The notes below the pieces were generated by a model. The model ran no database searches, was not told the origin of the DNA, and worked only from the letters and a program-made list of their open reading frames with translations. From Mesonia phycicola (GTDB taxonomy: Bacteria; Bacteroidota; Bacteroidia; Flavobacteriales; Flavobacteriaceae): DNA of 64,000 bases. The stretch spans positions 1-64,000 of the forward strand of contig NZ_FQYY01000003.1 of NCBI RefSeq assembly GCF_900141885.1, in the 5' to 3' direction. Positions 25,861 to 34,700 of the stretch are shown one piece after another. Made by a program: the position numbers and the translations under genes. Position 1 is the first letter of the stretch. Each line of letters begins with the position of its first letter.

Positions 25861-25895
25861 TGTACGGGTTTATTCTTTTTGTTCGGGAATTATTC
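25861..25895 (+). repeat. Two imperfect copies of TGTwCGGG..TATTC
   Basis: TGTACGGGTTTATTC (25861-25875) and TGTTCGGGAATTATTC (25880-25895) lie in tandem upstream of the HTH gene. They may be operator or iteron-like sites. Confidence 0.4.
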
Positions 25896-27350
25896 GGAAA
25901 TGAATTTTTCTATCAATTTATCTACTTTACTTTCGTGAATCATACCACTAGAAAGCTTTTTATCTGATGCTATTTTAGCATCAAATCTTTGGTTTAAATA
26001 ATTTATATAATCTCTCAATGTTAAACTATAAACAAAAATTTTATCTTTCACCTCTTGCACTGAAAAAATAGCACTGACTTTAGCTTGGAAACCTCTTATT
26101 GATTTACCATTACCATCAATGGCACTCAATTCTTTTAAAGAATTGAGAAACCAATTTTCAGCTTCTAACGATTTAAATATTTTTTCATTGAATTTAGGTA
26201 TTGATTTTTTTAATACAGTATTTTCTTTATCTGGTTTAATTTGATCATCCTTATGTTGATTCGGTAAATTTTCATATTTAGGAACAACAGTAGTTTTCTT
26301 CCTAACCGTATATGAATTAAAGTTCTTTAAAACTGTGTTTTCTTCTTTTAATTTATATTCTAAGAACTCTATTTTTTTATTAATAGATTGCCTGAATATA
26401 ATTTCATTATCTGAAATGAATTGTTGATAATTAATTTTTTCTTCATTGTATATAAAAAAACGATAGGTATTAATATTAACTAAAGTACCTATTTCATTTT
26501 TAATAAAATCTAGTTTAGTACCATCTAAATGTTTTACTTGATATTGATTAAATCTGTCAGCAAAGCGATCTAAATAAACCGCAGAAGGACAATCTAACCA
26601 ATAAAAATTATCTTTCGCAGAGCTATAATAGAGTTCTTTTATTAAAATTTTTATTTCTTTCTCTGCTTTTTCATAAACTTTCCCTTTTTTCTCTAATACT
26701 TTTTTTGCTTCTAGTAATTTTTCTTTTTCATAGAATAAGGAAGTTTTCTTTAATTTCAATAACAGCTCCTCTAATTCCTGGTAAGCTTTAATTTTTAATA
26801 CTATTTCTTCGACTAATAAAGTAGATTCTGTGTTTTTATCTATTTCTGTATTCTTATCATTAAATTTTATACTGTTCTTTATTCTAGTTCTCTTAGCCTG
26901 AAGGTATACTTTCTTTTTTTCTAATGTTTGCTTAAAAAACTTATTATCTCTTGTAAAGGAATAATAGTTTATTTCATTAAATAACCAGCGATTTTCAAAG
27001 GTTTTCTCTAAATCTGTTAATTCATCTTGTATAAAATCTAATTCATTTGCATCAATATATTCTTGTAGATAATCATTAAGCCTTGATTGATAATGATGCT
27101 TATAAACCTGTAAAGGACAATCATAAAAAAAGAAATTATCTTTTACTGAATTTTTATATAAGTCTACTAAAAGTTGTTCTATATGGATTGAATCTCCTGT
27201 ATATTTTGAGTCAAAATACATCTCTTCAGGAATATAAGATTCATCTCCACTTTCTTTCTTTCTAGCAATTAAGTCGCCTTCTGCTTGAACCCACTTTCTA
27301 AACTTTTTTATTTCATCGCAAATTTCTTCTGCTAAATCAATTGAATTCAT
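25890..27350 (-). CDS. Hypothetical protein with an internal duplication
   Basis: 486 residues, highly charged and helical, no signal peptide. Two units resemble each other. Unit 1 (about 65-155) has KDNFFFYDCPLQVYKHHYQS, RLNDYLQEY, LDFIQDEL and FTRDNKFFKQTLEKKKVYL. Unit 2 (about 235-335) has KDNFYWLDCPSAVYLDRFAD, RFNQYQVKH, LDFIKNEIG and FISDNEIIFRQSINKKIEFL. The last 100 residues differ (LEAENWFLNSLKELSAIDG). No known family is recognised. It is between the integrase and the HTH genes, a place typical for element maintenance functions; nothing more can be said. Confidence 0.75.
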   Translation of the reverse strand: MNSIDLAEEICDEIKKFRKWVQAEGDLIARKKESGDESYIPEEMYFDSKYTGDSIHIEQLLVDLYKNSVKDNFFFYDCPLQVYKHHYQSRLNDYLQEYIDANELDFIQDELTDLEKTFENRWLFNEINYYSFTRDNKFFKQTLEKKKVYLQAKRTRIKNSIKFNDKNTEIDKNTESTLLVEEIVLKIKAYQELEELLLKLKKTSLFYEKEKLLEAKKVLEKKGKVYEKAEKEIKILIKELYYSSAKDNFYWLDCPSAVYLDRFADRFNQYQVKHLDGTKLDFIKNEIGTLVNINTYRFFIYNEEKINYQQFISDNEIIFRQSINKKIEFLEYKLKEENTVLKNFNSYTVRKKTTVVPKYENLPNQHKDDQIKPDKENTVLKKSIPKFNEKIFKSLEAENWFLNSLKELSAIDGNGKSIRGFQAKVSAIFSVQEVKDKIFVYSLTLRDYINYLNQRFDAKIASDKKLSSGMIHESKVDKLIEKFISE

Positions 27351-27366
27351 TCTATTGGCTGCTTAA

Positions 27367-28680
27367 TTAAATATTGAAAAAGCCATTTTGAGCTATATGA
27401 GAGGCTCTTTCTTCATCTTTGATTCTAATATACTTATAAAATTCTTTTTCTGTGGTATGACCGGTAAAAAGCATTATATCATATACGTTCATTCCTGCTT
27501 TATATTTATTGGTAGCAAAACTACGTCTTGCCGTATGAGATTTGATTAAATTATAACGATTCTCTTTTATAGAATGAAATTTACCGCCTTTAGTATATTC
27601 TACTTTAATTTCTCTATTTAAAGAATCTAATTCTAACATCTGGCCAATTTGCTTAATATAATCGTTCAAATCTTTATCCGGTATTCTTTTAGGTGGTTTG
27701 CCTTCATGGCGCGAGTTCATAATATGCCACATTTCTTTAGTAATTGGACACAAGACTTTACGACCTCTTTTTCTGTTTTTCTTTTGAATTATTTTAAAAT
27801 AACTAACTCCGTTTAAAACCTCTATTTCATCTTCTTTAAAACTATTATAATCGCTAACCCTCTGCCCTGTATAACAACCCATTAAGAATATATCGCGAGC
27901 GTGTGAAAGTTTTGGGTACTTAGTTAAGTCTTTATCGTAGAAGGCTTGTATTTCTTCTTCTGTAAGGTAAATTTCTGTTGTTATTTCTTTTACTGCCTTG
28001 AAAGCTTTACTTCTAAAGCGTTGGTTTTGTGAATAACCTTCGCTTACTGCATAATTAAGAAATGTCTTTATTGTTTTTATATGCTTTCCAATGGTGTTTA
28101 GACTATACTCCTTTGCTTCCATATATTTCTGAAACTTCGCATAGAAAGTCATATTAAAACTATCGAAAGTTAAAACTGTACGATAATATTTCTCATAGCC
28201 TAAAAGGTGTTTTTTAGCTTGTTTATAAGCCCTCAATGTTACATTTGCTATTCTTCCTTCTTTTTCGTTTAAAAATTGGTCTACGACTTCAAAAAAGGCT
28301 AAATACTGAACATTAGGATCTTCATTTACTTTCCCTGTAATTATATCTAACTGATGCTTTAATTCTTTAGGTGTGATATGCGGGTTTTCTGCAAACACTT
28401 TATTAAAGCGTTCGGTAAATTCATCTTCTAATTTTCTGATTTCTGAATTAACCTCATCTTTATTTTTGATGTTAGCTTTGTTCTTAACTCTTCCCTTATC
28501 GAATATCCAATCATTATAGCAAGATTTGTAGCCGGTAGAATACTTTAAACGTTTACCCCTCCCATAAGAGAAAAAAAGATAAATTAAATATTGTTTAGAT
28601 TTTTCGGCTTCTAATTGATGTAACGGTTTATTAAATCCAAAGCGAATTGTACCTTTGGACCTTTCTATCTGGCTGCTCAT
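27367..28680 (-). CDS. Tyrosine recombinase (integrase) of the island
   Basis: 437 residues. It has an N-terminal arm-binding region, a SAM-like core-binding domain (about 115-215) and a C-terminal catalytic domain. The catalytic set is visible: first Arg in GCYTGQRVSDY, HxxR in HTARRSFATN, the second His in FTGHTTEKEF, and the Tyr nucleophile in FYKYIR near the end. It recombines the attachment site at the tRNA-Phe 3' end. It sits 183 bp from the right direct repeat and is read inward. It appears intact. Confidence 0.95.
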   Translation of the reverse strand: MSSQIERSKGTIRFGFNKPLHQLEAEKSKQYLIYLFFSYGRGKRLKYSTGYKSCYNDWIFDKGRVKNKANIKNKDEVNSEIRKLEDEFTERFNKVFAENPHITPKELKHQLDIITGKVNEDPNVQYLAFFEVVDQFLNEKEGRIANVTLRAYKQAKKHLLGYEKYYRTVLTFDSFNMTFYAKFQKYMEAKEYSLNTIGKHIKTIKTFLNYAVSEGYSQNQRFRSKAFKAVKEITTEIYLTEEEIQAFYDKDLTKYPKLSHARDIFLMGCYTGQRVSDYNSFKEDEIEVLNGVSYFKIIQKKNRKRGRKVLCPITKEMWHIMNSRHEGKPPKRIPDKDLNDYIKQIGQMLELDSLNREIKVEYTKGGKFHSIKENRYNLIKSHTARRSFATNKYKAGMNVYDIMLFTGHTTEKEFYKYIRIKDEERASHIAQNGFFNI

Positions 28681-28713
28681 AAGAATATTACATTTATATA
28701 AATATACGAAAAA

Positions 28714-28736
28714 AGGGTGTTACATAGGGTGTTACA
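28714..28736 (+). repeat. Right paired arm-type sites
   Basis: Two copies of AGGGTGTTACA at 28714-28724 and 28726-28736 with 12-bp period, same orientation and spacing as the pair at 8703-8725, differing only at two central bases. They lie between the integrase start and attR. Confidence 0.65.
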
Positions 28737-28789
28737 TCAACTTTATTTATATAAAATTGCAGATAATTAACACTAACTTAAAAAACAAC

Positions 28790-28814
28790 AAAACCCTTAC
28801 AAATAAAGGGTTTT
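28790..28814 (-). terminator. Bidirectional terminator near the right end
   Basis: The stem AAAACCCTT/AAGGGTTTT with a 7-nt loop and T-rich flank. On the minus strand it could stop host transcripts before they reach the integrase. Confidence 0.6.
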
Positions 28815-28863
28815 GAATGGTTTTATTAGTATTTGTTATATTTTAATATAGTGCTGAAACGTG

Positions 28864-28914
28864 CTGGAGGCACCACCATAAAAACCTCAACTTTTAGTTG
28901 GGGTTTTTTGTTTT
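28864..28914 (+). repeat. attR
   Basis: Copy of the left repeat: 37 identical bp, G at 28901 instead of A, then 13 identical bp. It holds the last 15 nt of the tRNA and the terminator hairpin. The change forms a G-T wobble, so the hairpin still folds. Confidence 0.93.
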
Positions 28915-29029
28915 TATATACTTTCAATATTCTGTCTACCTTAAATTTTAGCTTGTATTTTTTGTACCATCTACCAAATAGTATACAAGATGAGAAAATT
29001 TGTATAACAACTTAAAGTACTTTACCCTA

Positions 29030-29037
29030 TAATTTTG
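29030..29037 (+). promoter_or_regulatory. Candidate -7 box of the SDR gene
   Basis: TAATTTTG matches TAnnTTTG, 28 bp ahead of the ATG. A TTTG at 28999-29002 is upstream but at a longer spacing than usual. Confidence 0.4.
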
Positions 29038-29065
29038 CCTTGTTAATTAGAAATAAAATGCAATA

Positions 29066-30016
29066 ATGAAGGCAAATCAATTTGGTAAAGAAGGTTGGAC
29101 ACCCAACAGAATTAAAGACCTTAAGGGTAAAACATTTGTTATCACAGGTACTACCAGCGGAACAGGTTTTGAAGCAGCAAAAATATTGCTATCAAAAGGC
29201 GCAAAAGTTGTAATACTTAATAGAAACCCTAAAAAAGCAGAAGATACCATTAAAACTTTAAAGCAAGAACTAGGAAACCATATAGACGTTCTAGCTATAA
29301 AAATGGATTTGGCTATACAGGCTTCTATTAAAAAAGCCACTGAAGAAGTTTTAAAAACAGTCTCTCAAATAGATGCGCTTATTTGCAACGCAGCAATTGC
29401 TCAAGTACCTAAACAAACATTAACAGAGGATGGATGGGAAAGCCAAATGGGAACGAATTACTACGGAAATTTTACGCTTCAAGCCCTATTGTTTCCACTT
29501 ATTGAGAAATCTAAAGGACGAATTGTAACTGTAGGAAGTTTGGGATATGATATGGGAATTAAAACCATCAAATTTGATGATTTGAATTGGGACAAAGATT
29601 ACACACCTAATAACGCATATAGCCAAAGTAAGTTAGCTCAAATTATGTCTATTTACGAATTACAAGACAGATTAAAATTAGCGGGGAAAACAGAAGTTAA
29701 AGCATACGCTTGTCATCCTGGCTCTTCAAGAACCAACTTGATAAATACAAGCGGTAGCTTTATAATGAAATTCATCTTTAATCTAATGAAATTATCGCCA
29801 CTCACACAATCGGCTGAAAAAGGTGCTTATCCGCAATTAATGTGTGCTACAGAACCAAATTTAGATCAAAAAGAATTTTATGGTCCAACTGGTAGAAATT
29901 TCTGGACTGGCCCTGTTGGTGCGCACAAACTAGAACCACACGCTAAAGATAAAATGGTAGCTAAAAGGCTATGGCGACTTTCAGAAAAAGAAACTGGTGT
30001 AAAGTGGAATATATAA
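29066..30016 (+). CDS. Short-chain dehydrogenase/reductase
   Basis: 316 residues, Rossmann fold. Nucleotide motif TGTTSGTGFEAAK (about 28-40), NAAIA (about 107), catalytic Ser in VTVGSLG (about 155), and YSQSK (about 191-195) with Tyr and Lys. The layout resembles the protochlorophyllide-reductase/WWOX-like SDR branch. The substrate is unknown. It leads a plus-strand cluster with a metallo-hydrolase, an AraC regulator and a membrane protein. Confidence 0.9.
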   Translation: MKANQFGKEGWTPNRIKDLKGKTFVITGTTSGTGFEAAKILLSKGAKVVILNRNPKKAEDTIKTLKQELGNHIDVLAIKMDLAIQASIKKATEEVLKTVSQIDALICNAAIAQVPKQTLTEDGWESQMGTNYYGNFTLQALLFPLIEKSKGRIVTVGSLGYDMGIKTIKFDDLNWDKDYTPNNAYSQSKLAQIMSIYELQDRLKLAGKTEVKAYACHPGSSRTNLINTSGSFIMKFIFNLMKLSPLTQSAEKGAYPQLMCATEPNLDQKEFYGPTGRNFWTGPVGAHKLEPHAKDKMVAKRLWRLSEKETGVKWNI

Positions 30017-30036
30017 TATCTTTATTTAAAAAAATA

Positions 30037-31122
30037 ATGACAGTATTACTAATTATCTTAATAATTATTGGTGTTGCAACACTCCTATTTTTAAATACAG
30101 AACGATTTGGGAAACATCCATCTGGAGAACGTTTATTAAAAATAGAACAATCTCCAAATTATAAAAACGGGCGCTTTCAGAATTTAAACCACACACCAAT
30201 GCTTACAGAAGGTGTTGGGTATAGTAAAGTATTGTATCAATTTCTTTTTTCATCAAAACCAAAAGAACCATCCATTAAAATACCTTCTATTAAAACTGAT
30301 TTAAAAAATCTAAAACCTGATGAAAATGTATTAATTTGGATGGGACATTCATCATATTTTATACAATTAGACGGTAAAACAATATTAGTAGATCCTGTAT
30401 TATCTGGTAATGCTTCTCCTTTATCGTTTACCACCAAAGCTTATAATGGCACAAATATTTACACAACAGATGATATTCCTAAAATAGATTATCTTTTTTT
30501 ATCTCACGATCACTGGGATCATATGGATTACAAAACACTTAAAAAATTAAAACCAAAAATTAAAACTGTAATTACAGGTTTAGGTAACGGTGCACATTTA
30601 GAACATTGGGGATTTAATCAAAATATAATTTTAGAAGGAGATTGGTATGATAATTTTTCTTTTGATGATGAGTTTGAAGTACACATTACACCAGCAAGAC
30701 ACTTTTCTGGAAGAGGTTTTACAAGTGCAAAAACACTTTGGGCTTCTTTTGTATTAAAAACACCTACTAAAACTATTTTTATTGGTGGTGATAGTGGATA
30801 TGATTCTCATTTTAAAGAAATTGGAAATAAATTTGGCCCTTTTGATTTGGTTATTCTTGAAAACGGACAGTATGATAACAATTGGAAACATATTCATATG
30901 CTACCTGGAGAACAACTAAAGGCTGCAAATGATTTAAATACAACCACAATTTTACCTGTACATGCAGGAAAATTTACGTTAGCCAATCATAATTGGGATG
31001 AACCGTTTATAAACATTTCAAACAAAAAAACAGAAACCGATATAAAAATTATTACACCAATGATTGGTGTATCTGTAAACTTAAAAGATAGCTTACAACA
31101 ATTTAAAAATTGGTGGAATTAA
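30037..31122 (+). CDS. Metallo-beta-lactamase fold hydrolase, NAPE-PLD/UlaG-like
   Basis: 361 residues from the ATG at 30037 (MTVLLIILIIIGVATLLFLN), chosen because it starts the N-terminal membrane helix; the frame extends 22 codons upstream into the SDR gene. The metal site is LSHDHWDHMDY (about 158), with His in ITPARHFSGRG, Asp in GGDSGYDS, and a last His in LPVHAGKF. Proteins of this type act on phospholipid-like or lactone substrates. It is probably anchored to the inner membrane. It begins 20 bp after the SDR gene. Confidence 0.88.
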   Translation: MTVLLIILIIIGVATLLFLNTERFGKHPSGERLLKIEQSPNYKNGRFQNLNHTPMLTEGVGYSKVLYQFLFSSKPKEPSIKIPSIKTDLKNLKPDENVLIWMGHSSYFIQLDGKTILVDPVLSGNASPLSFTTKAYNGTNIYTTDDIPKIDYLFLSHDHWDHMDYKTLKKLKPKIKTVITGLGNGAHLEHWGFNQNIILEGDWYDNFSFDDEFEVHITPARHFSGRGFTSAKTLWASFVLKTPTKTIFIGGDSGYDSHFKEIGNKFGPFDLVILENGQYDNNWKHIHMLPGEQLKAANDLNTTTILPVHAGKFTLANHNWDEPFINISNKKTETDIKIITPMIGVSVNLKDSLQQFKNWWN

Positions 31123-31133
31123 AATAATATAGA

Positions 31134-32045
31134 ATGCAACATTTTAAAACATTATCGTCTTTCTTAGAGTATTTAGAATTACCTCGACCAGAACACCCTA
31201 TGTTTAGTGTTTTCAACTCTAAGGAAGAAGGATTTTTGCCTTGCCCTAGAGAAAGTTCTCCTCCAATCACAAACGATTGCTACTCTATTAGCTTTAAAAA
31301 ATTTGTAAAAGGAGATTTAAATTATGGAAGAACAAAATACGATTTTACCAATGGTGTATTAATATTTATTGCCCCAAGACAAGTGCTTCAATGGGATAGT
31401 AGTTTCGTGTTTGAACAGAAAGGTTTTTCCATAAATTTTCATGAAGATTTTTTAAAAGGAACCGAATTAGCACATCAAATTAAAAAATACGGTTTCTTTT
31501 CTTATACCGTAAATGAAGCATTACATCTTTCGCCAAAAGAAGAAAAACAAATAGAATCAATCGTTGAAAATATTGAAATTGAATATCAAAACAATCAAGA
31601 TGAATTTAGCAAAGAGATTATTATTTCTCAACTAAATACCTTATTAAAATACGCCAATCGTTTTTACGAAAGACAGTTTTTAAACAGAAAAGAAATCTCT
31701 AACAATTTGCTAGACCAATTTAATCAATATCTAACCCAATATTTTGAATCTGGACAATTGCAAGAAAAAGGTATACCAAGTATAGAGCAAATAGCAACTA
31801 GAATGCAAGTCTCCCAGCGTTACCTAAGTGACACCTTAAAAAAAGAAACTGGCAAAACGACTACTGAACATTTGCAATTACACTTAATAGATGAAGCAAA
31901 AAATATATTATTACAACCTAATAAAAGTATATCTGAAATAGCTTACGAGTTAGGATTTGAATATCCACCCTATTTCTCAAGGTTATTTAAAAAGAAAGAA
32001 GGTATAAGTCCAACCGAATACAGAGAAAAATATAAATTGAATTAA
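31134..32045 (+). CDS. AraC family transcriptional regulator
   Basis: 303 residues. The N-terminal half is a cupin-like effector domain. The C-terminus has two HTH motifs, IEQIATRMQVSQRYLSDTLK and ISEIAYELGFEYPPYFSRLF, followed by KKKEGISPTEYREKY. It follows the metallo-hydrolase by 11 bp and likely controls this cluster. Confidence 0.92.
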   Translation: MQHFKTLSSFLEYLELPRPEHPMFSVFNSKEEGFLPCPRESSPPITNDCYSISFKKFVKGDLNYGRTKYDFTNGVLIFIAPRQVLQWDSSFVFEQKGFSINFHEDFLKGTELAHQIKKYGFFSYTVNEALHLSPKEEKQIESIVENIEIEYQNNQDEFSKEIIISQLNTLLKYANRFYERQFLNRKEISNNLLDQFNQYLTQYFESGQLQEKGIPSIEQIATRMQVSQRYLSDTLKKETGKTTTEHLQLHLIDEAKNILLQPNKSISEIAYELGFEYPPYFSRLFKKKEGISPTEYREKYKLN

Positions 32046-32047
32046 TT

Positions 32048-32563
32048 ATGGATATATTAAAAACAGCTACAGATTGGGCAAAATCTGAACTATTCTCGAC
32101 TCCGTTTTTTATACTATTCGGAATCGTATTTGCAGTTGCAAGCCTTGGATTTTGGCAACTTGGGAAAACAGATATAGCAAGAGCATACATAATTCCTACT
32201 TTGGTAGCAGGCGTTCTACTAGTAACTATTGGTCTTGGATTGTTTTTTACCAATAAATCAAGGATTACACGATTTGAAACTGCTTACAATAAAGATGCCT
32301 CTGTATTCGTAGAATCGGAAATCACTCGTGCCGAAGCAACTCTGAAAGAATATAATACAATCGTTTTTAAGGCTATTCCGATTATAATCATTGTAGCAGC
32401 CTTGTCAATTATTTTTATCAATACACCAACTTGGCGTGCAATTAGTATCACAACCATTGCTATGATGATTGTTATTTTATTAATAGATGGCACTGCACAC
32501 GCCAGAATTGAAGCTTATTATAAAGAATTAAAATTAGTGGATATTAATAATGAACCTTTATAG
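32048..32563 (+). CDS. Four-helix membrane protein, unknown function
   Basis: 171 residues with hydrophobic segments at about 20-37, 49-65, 107-124 and 129-148, and a short charged loop between pairs (SRITRFETAYNKDASVFVES). It begins 2 bp after the AraC gene stop. It overlaps the end of pncA on the other strand by 6 bp. No family is recognised. Confidence 0.75.
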   Translation: MDILKTATDWAKSELFSTPFFILFGIVFAVASLGFWQLGKTDIARAYIIPTLVAGVLLVTIGLGLFFTNKSRITRFETAYNKDASVFVESEITRAEATLKEYNTIVFKAIPIIIIVAALSIIFINTPTWRAISITTIAMMIVILLIDGTAHARIEAYYKELKLVDINNEPL

Positions 32564-33163
32564 ATTATTAGACTGAATTATTTTTCCACCTAAATCTAAG
32601 ATTACTTTTTTAATTTTTTCATATTCTTCTACGTCTAATGGCTTAGAAGCATCTTCTATTAAGTAAGAAGTAAATCCTTCTGCAATAGCATCTTTTAGAG
32701 TGTAATACACACAAATATCTGTAGCAAGACCACAAAAATAAACCTCGCTTACTCCTTTTTCTTTTAAATAACCCGATAGACCTGTAGATTTTAGATGTGC
32801 ATTATCATAAAAGCCACTATAACTATCTATTCTAGGGTTGGTGCCTTTTCTAAAAATGGCTTCAATTTTAGCCGTATTTAAATCTTTATGAAAATCTGCG
32901 CCTTTACTATCTTGTACACAATGTGCCGGCCATAAAACTTGAGTTATACCTTCTACTTGTATGGTATCAAACTCTTCTTTCCCCAAATGATTATTGGCAA
33001 AACTTATGTGGTTTTCTGGATGCCAATCTTGCGTAGCTACAATTAAATCAAACTTAGATTGTATACTATTTATAACTGGCACTATTTCATCTCCTTTTGG
33101 CACTGCTAATTTTCCTCCAGGCATAAAATCGTTTTGCACATCTACCAATACTAGAGCTTTCAT
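32558..33163 (-). CDS. pncA: Nicotinamidase/pyrazinamidase
   Basis: 201 residues. Converts nicotinamide to nicotinate. Catalytic Asp in LVDVQNDFMPGG, metal ligands in ATQDWHPENHISF, Lys in CVQDSKGADFHKDL, and nucleophile Cys in FCGLATDICVYYT. It follows pncB by 5 bp, so the product feeds the next enzyme in NAD salvage. Confidence 0.95.
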   Translation of the reverse strand: MKALVLVDVQNDFMPGGKLAVPKGDEIVPVINSIQSKFDLIVATQDWHPENHISFANNHLGKEEFDTIQVEGITQVLWPAHCVQDSKGADFHKDLNTAKIEAIFRKGTNPRIDSYSGFYDNAHLKSTGLSGYLKEKGVSEVYFCGLATDICVYYTLKDAIAEGFTSYLIEDASKPLDVEEYEKIKKVILDLGGKIIQSNNL

Positions 33164-33168
33164 AGGTT

Positions 33169-34572
33169 TTAATTTTTATGACTATCAATTAATAAATCAC
33201 GTTCCTTTTTTAGAGCATCACTAATTCCTATTTTGTAAATATGCGGATTATCAAAACGTTTATATTCAAATGGTAATAACAATAATCTTTCTTTACTAAA
33301 ACTAGCTATTTGCTCTAATGACGGACTATCATTTAACTTTTCTCCATTTTGCATTACTACTTGTAGTAGAGCTTCTTTTTTAAATTTTTCAATATTTAAG
33401 GTTTTGTATGGCTCGTAAGGATGATTCATCATTTCTATCTCTTTTTCTTCTATCATTGCAATCACATCTGAACCTGCAAAAAATCCATTTTTATCGTAAT
33501 TTCTATATACTTGTTTACGATGCGGAATGGTGGTTTTTGTTAAACTTTCTGAAATTTTAATTCTTGGTTTCCCAGAAGAAAAAGCTAACTTATATACTCC
33601 ATCTAGTGCTCCGTCAGGTTTCCCTATCACCAGATTAGTACCTACTCCATAAATGTCTATTGGCGCATCTTGTTCTTGTAAGCTTCTAATAACATACTCA
33701 TCTAACTGATTAGAGGCTGCTATTTTTACATAATCTAAACCTGCATCATCTAAAAGTTTCCTGCTTTCTTTGGCAAAATAGGCTAAATCTCCACTATCTA
33801 ATCTAATTGCTAGTAAACACTGACCTTTTTGCTCCATTTCTTTAGCCACGGTAATAGCGTTTGGTATTCCACTTTTTAAAGTATCATAAGTATCTACTAG
33901 CAATACGCAATTTGTGGGTCTATGAGTAGCAAAATCTCGAAAAGCTTCTAATTCACTATCATAGCTTTGTATGTAAGAATGTGCCATTGTTCCAGATATA
34001 GATATATTAAAATCTTTACCAGCAACTACATTGCTTGTACCATTAAAACCACCTATTACCGATGCTTTTGTTGCGTAATAACCTCCTGGACCTTGCGCCC
34101 TTCTGAGTCCGAAATCTAATAAGGTTTTTTCTTTTGCTACTAATCTAATTCTACTTGCCTTAGTAGCTATTAAAGTTTGAAAATTTAAGGTGTTTAAAAG
34201 AATAGTTTCTATAAGCTGCGCTTCAATGATATTAGCTTCTACTTGAAGTATTGGTGCTGTAGAAAATATTACTTCTCCTTCTCTACAAGCTCTAATAGAA
34301 CCTTTAAATTTAAAATTCTGTAGATAATCTAAAAACGAATCATCAAAATTTTGAGTTTTTAAGTAATCTATATCTTCTTTACTAAATGATAAATTCTCTA
34401 AAAGCTCTAAAAATTCATTTAGACCAGCAAAAATTGCATAACCGCCTTTAAACGGAATTCTTCTAAAATAATAATCAAATACGGCTGTTTCTTGCGTTTT
34501 ACCTTTTAAAAAATAGACTTGAGCCATACTTAGTTGGTAAAGATCTGTGTAGGCAAGAGTGAAGTTATTCAT
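33169..34572 (-). CDS. pncB: Nicotinate phosphoribosyltransferase
   Basis: 467 residues. Makes nicotinate mononucleotide from nicotinate and PRPP. Recognised by the start YTDLYQLSMAQVYF, the central DFGLRRAQGPGGYYATKAS with the His/Arg loop region, GTMAHSYIQSYD, IRLDSGDLAYFAK (phosphoribosyl site) and GVGTNLV. In an operon with pncA. Confidence 0.95.
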   Translation of the reverse strand: MNNFTLAYTDLYQLSMAQVYFLKGKTQETAVFDYYFRRIPFKGGYAIFAGLNEFLELLENLSFSKEDIDYLKTQNFDDSFLDYLQNFKFKGSIRACREGEVIFSTAPILQVEANIIEAQLIETILLNTLNFQTLIATKASRIRLVAKEKTLLDFGLRRAQGPGGYYATKASVIGGFNGTSNVVAGKDFNISISGTMAHSYIQSYDSELEAFRDFATHRPTNCVLLVDTYDTLKSGIPNAITVAKEMEQKGQCLLAIRLDSGDLAYFAKESRKLLDDAGLDYVKIAASNQLDEYVIRSLQEQDAPIDIYGVGTNLVIGKPDGALDGVYKLAFSSGKPRIKISESLTKTTIPHRKQVYRNYDKNGFFAGSDVIAMIEEKEIEMMNHPYEPYKTLNIEKFKKEALLQVVMQNGEKLNDSPSLEQIASFSKERLLLLPFEYKRFDNPHIYKIGISDALKKERDLLIDSHKN

Positions 34573-34647
34573 AGCTATAAACTTTTTACAAAATTAGCTA
34601 ATGAAATTTTAGCAATGCGATTAAAATATGCTAAAAATGAATTAAAA

Positions 34648-34681
34648 AAAACCTCCAACTTCTGTTGAAATCGGAGGTTTT
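34648..34681 (-). terminator. Terminator after the 121-residue gene
   Basis: The stem AAAACCTCC/GGAGGTTTT with a run of T on the minus strand, 20 bp past the stop. Confidence 0.75.
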
Positions 34682-34700
34682 ATATTCTAGAAGTAATCTA

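Larger units (their letters stand above)
8588..28863. mobile_element. Integrated genomic island in tRNA-Phe, about 20.3 kb
   Basis: Bounded by direct repeats at 8588-8638 and 28864-28914 that begin inside the tRNA-Phe 3' end. A tyrosine integrase gene sits just inside the right repeat and is transcribed inward. Paired 11-bp motifs lie inside each end. Cargo is a DUF6266-like gene, three HTH genes, an operon with a Pif1-like helicase, a type I R-M operon with Abi_2, a VirE-N/DUF3987 protein and a coiled-coil protein. All genes are on the minus strand. No relaxase, coupling protein or conjugation genes are seen, so it would need a helper to transfer, or has lost mobility. The integrase is at the tRNA-distal end, whereas many islands carry it next to the tRNA. 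Confidence 0.93.

Noticed and set aside
28864-28880. A second tRNA at the right end of the element
   Set aside because: Only the last 15 nt of tRNA-Phe are present; there is no D arm or anticodon arm upstream.
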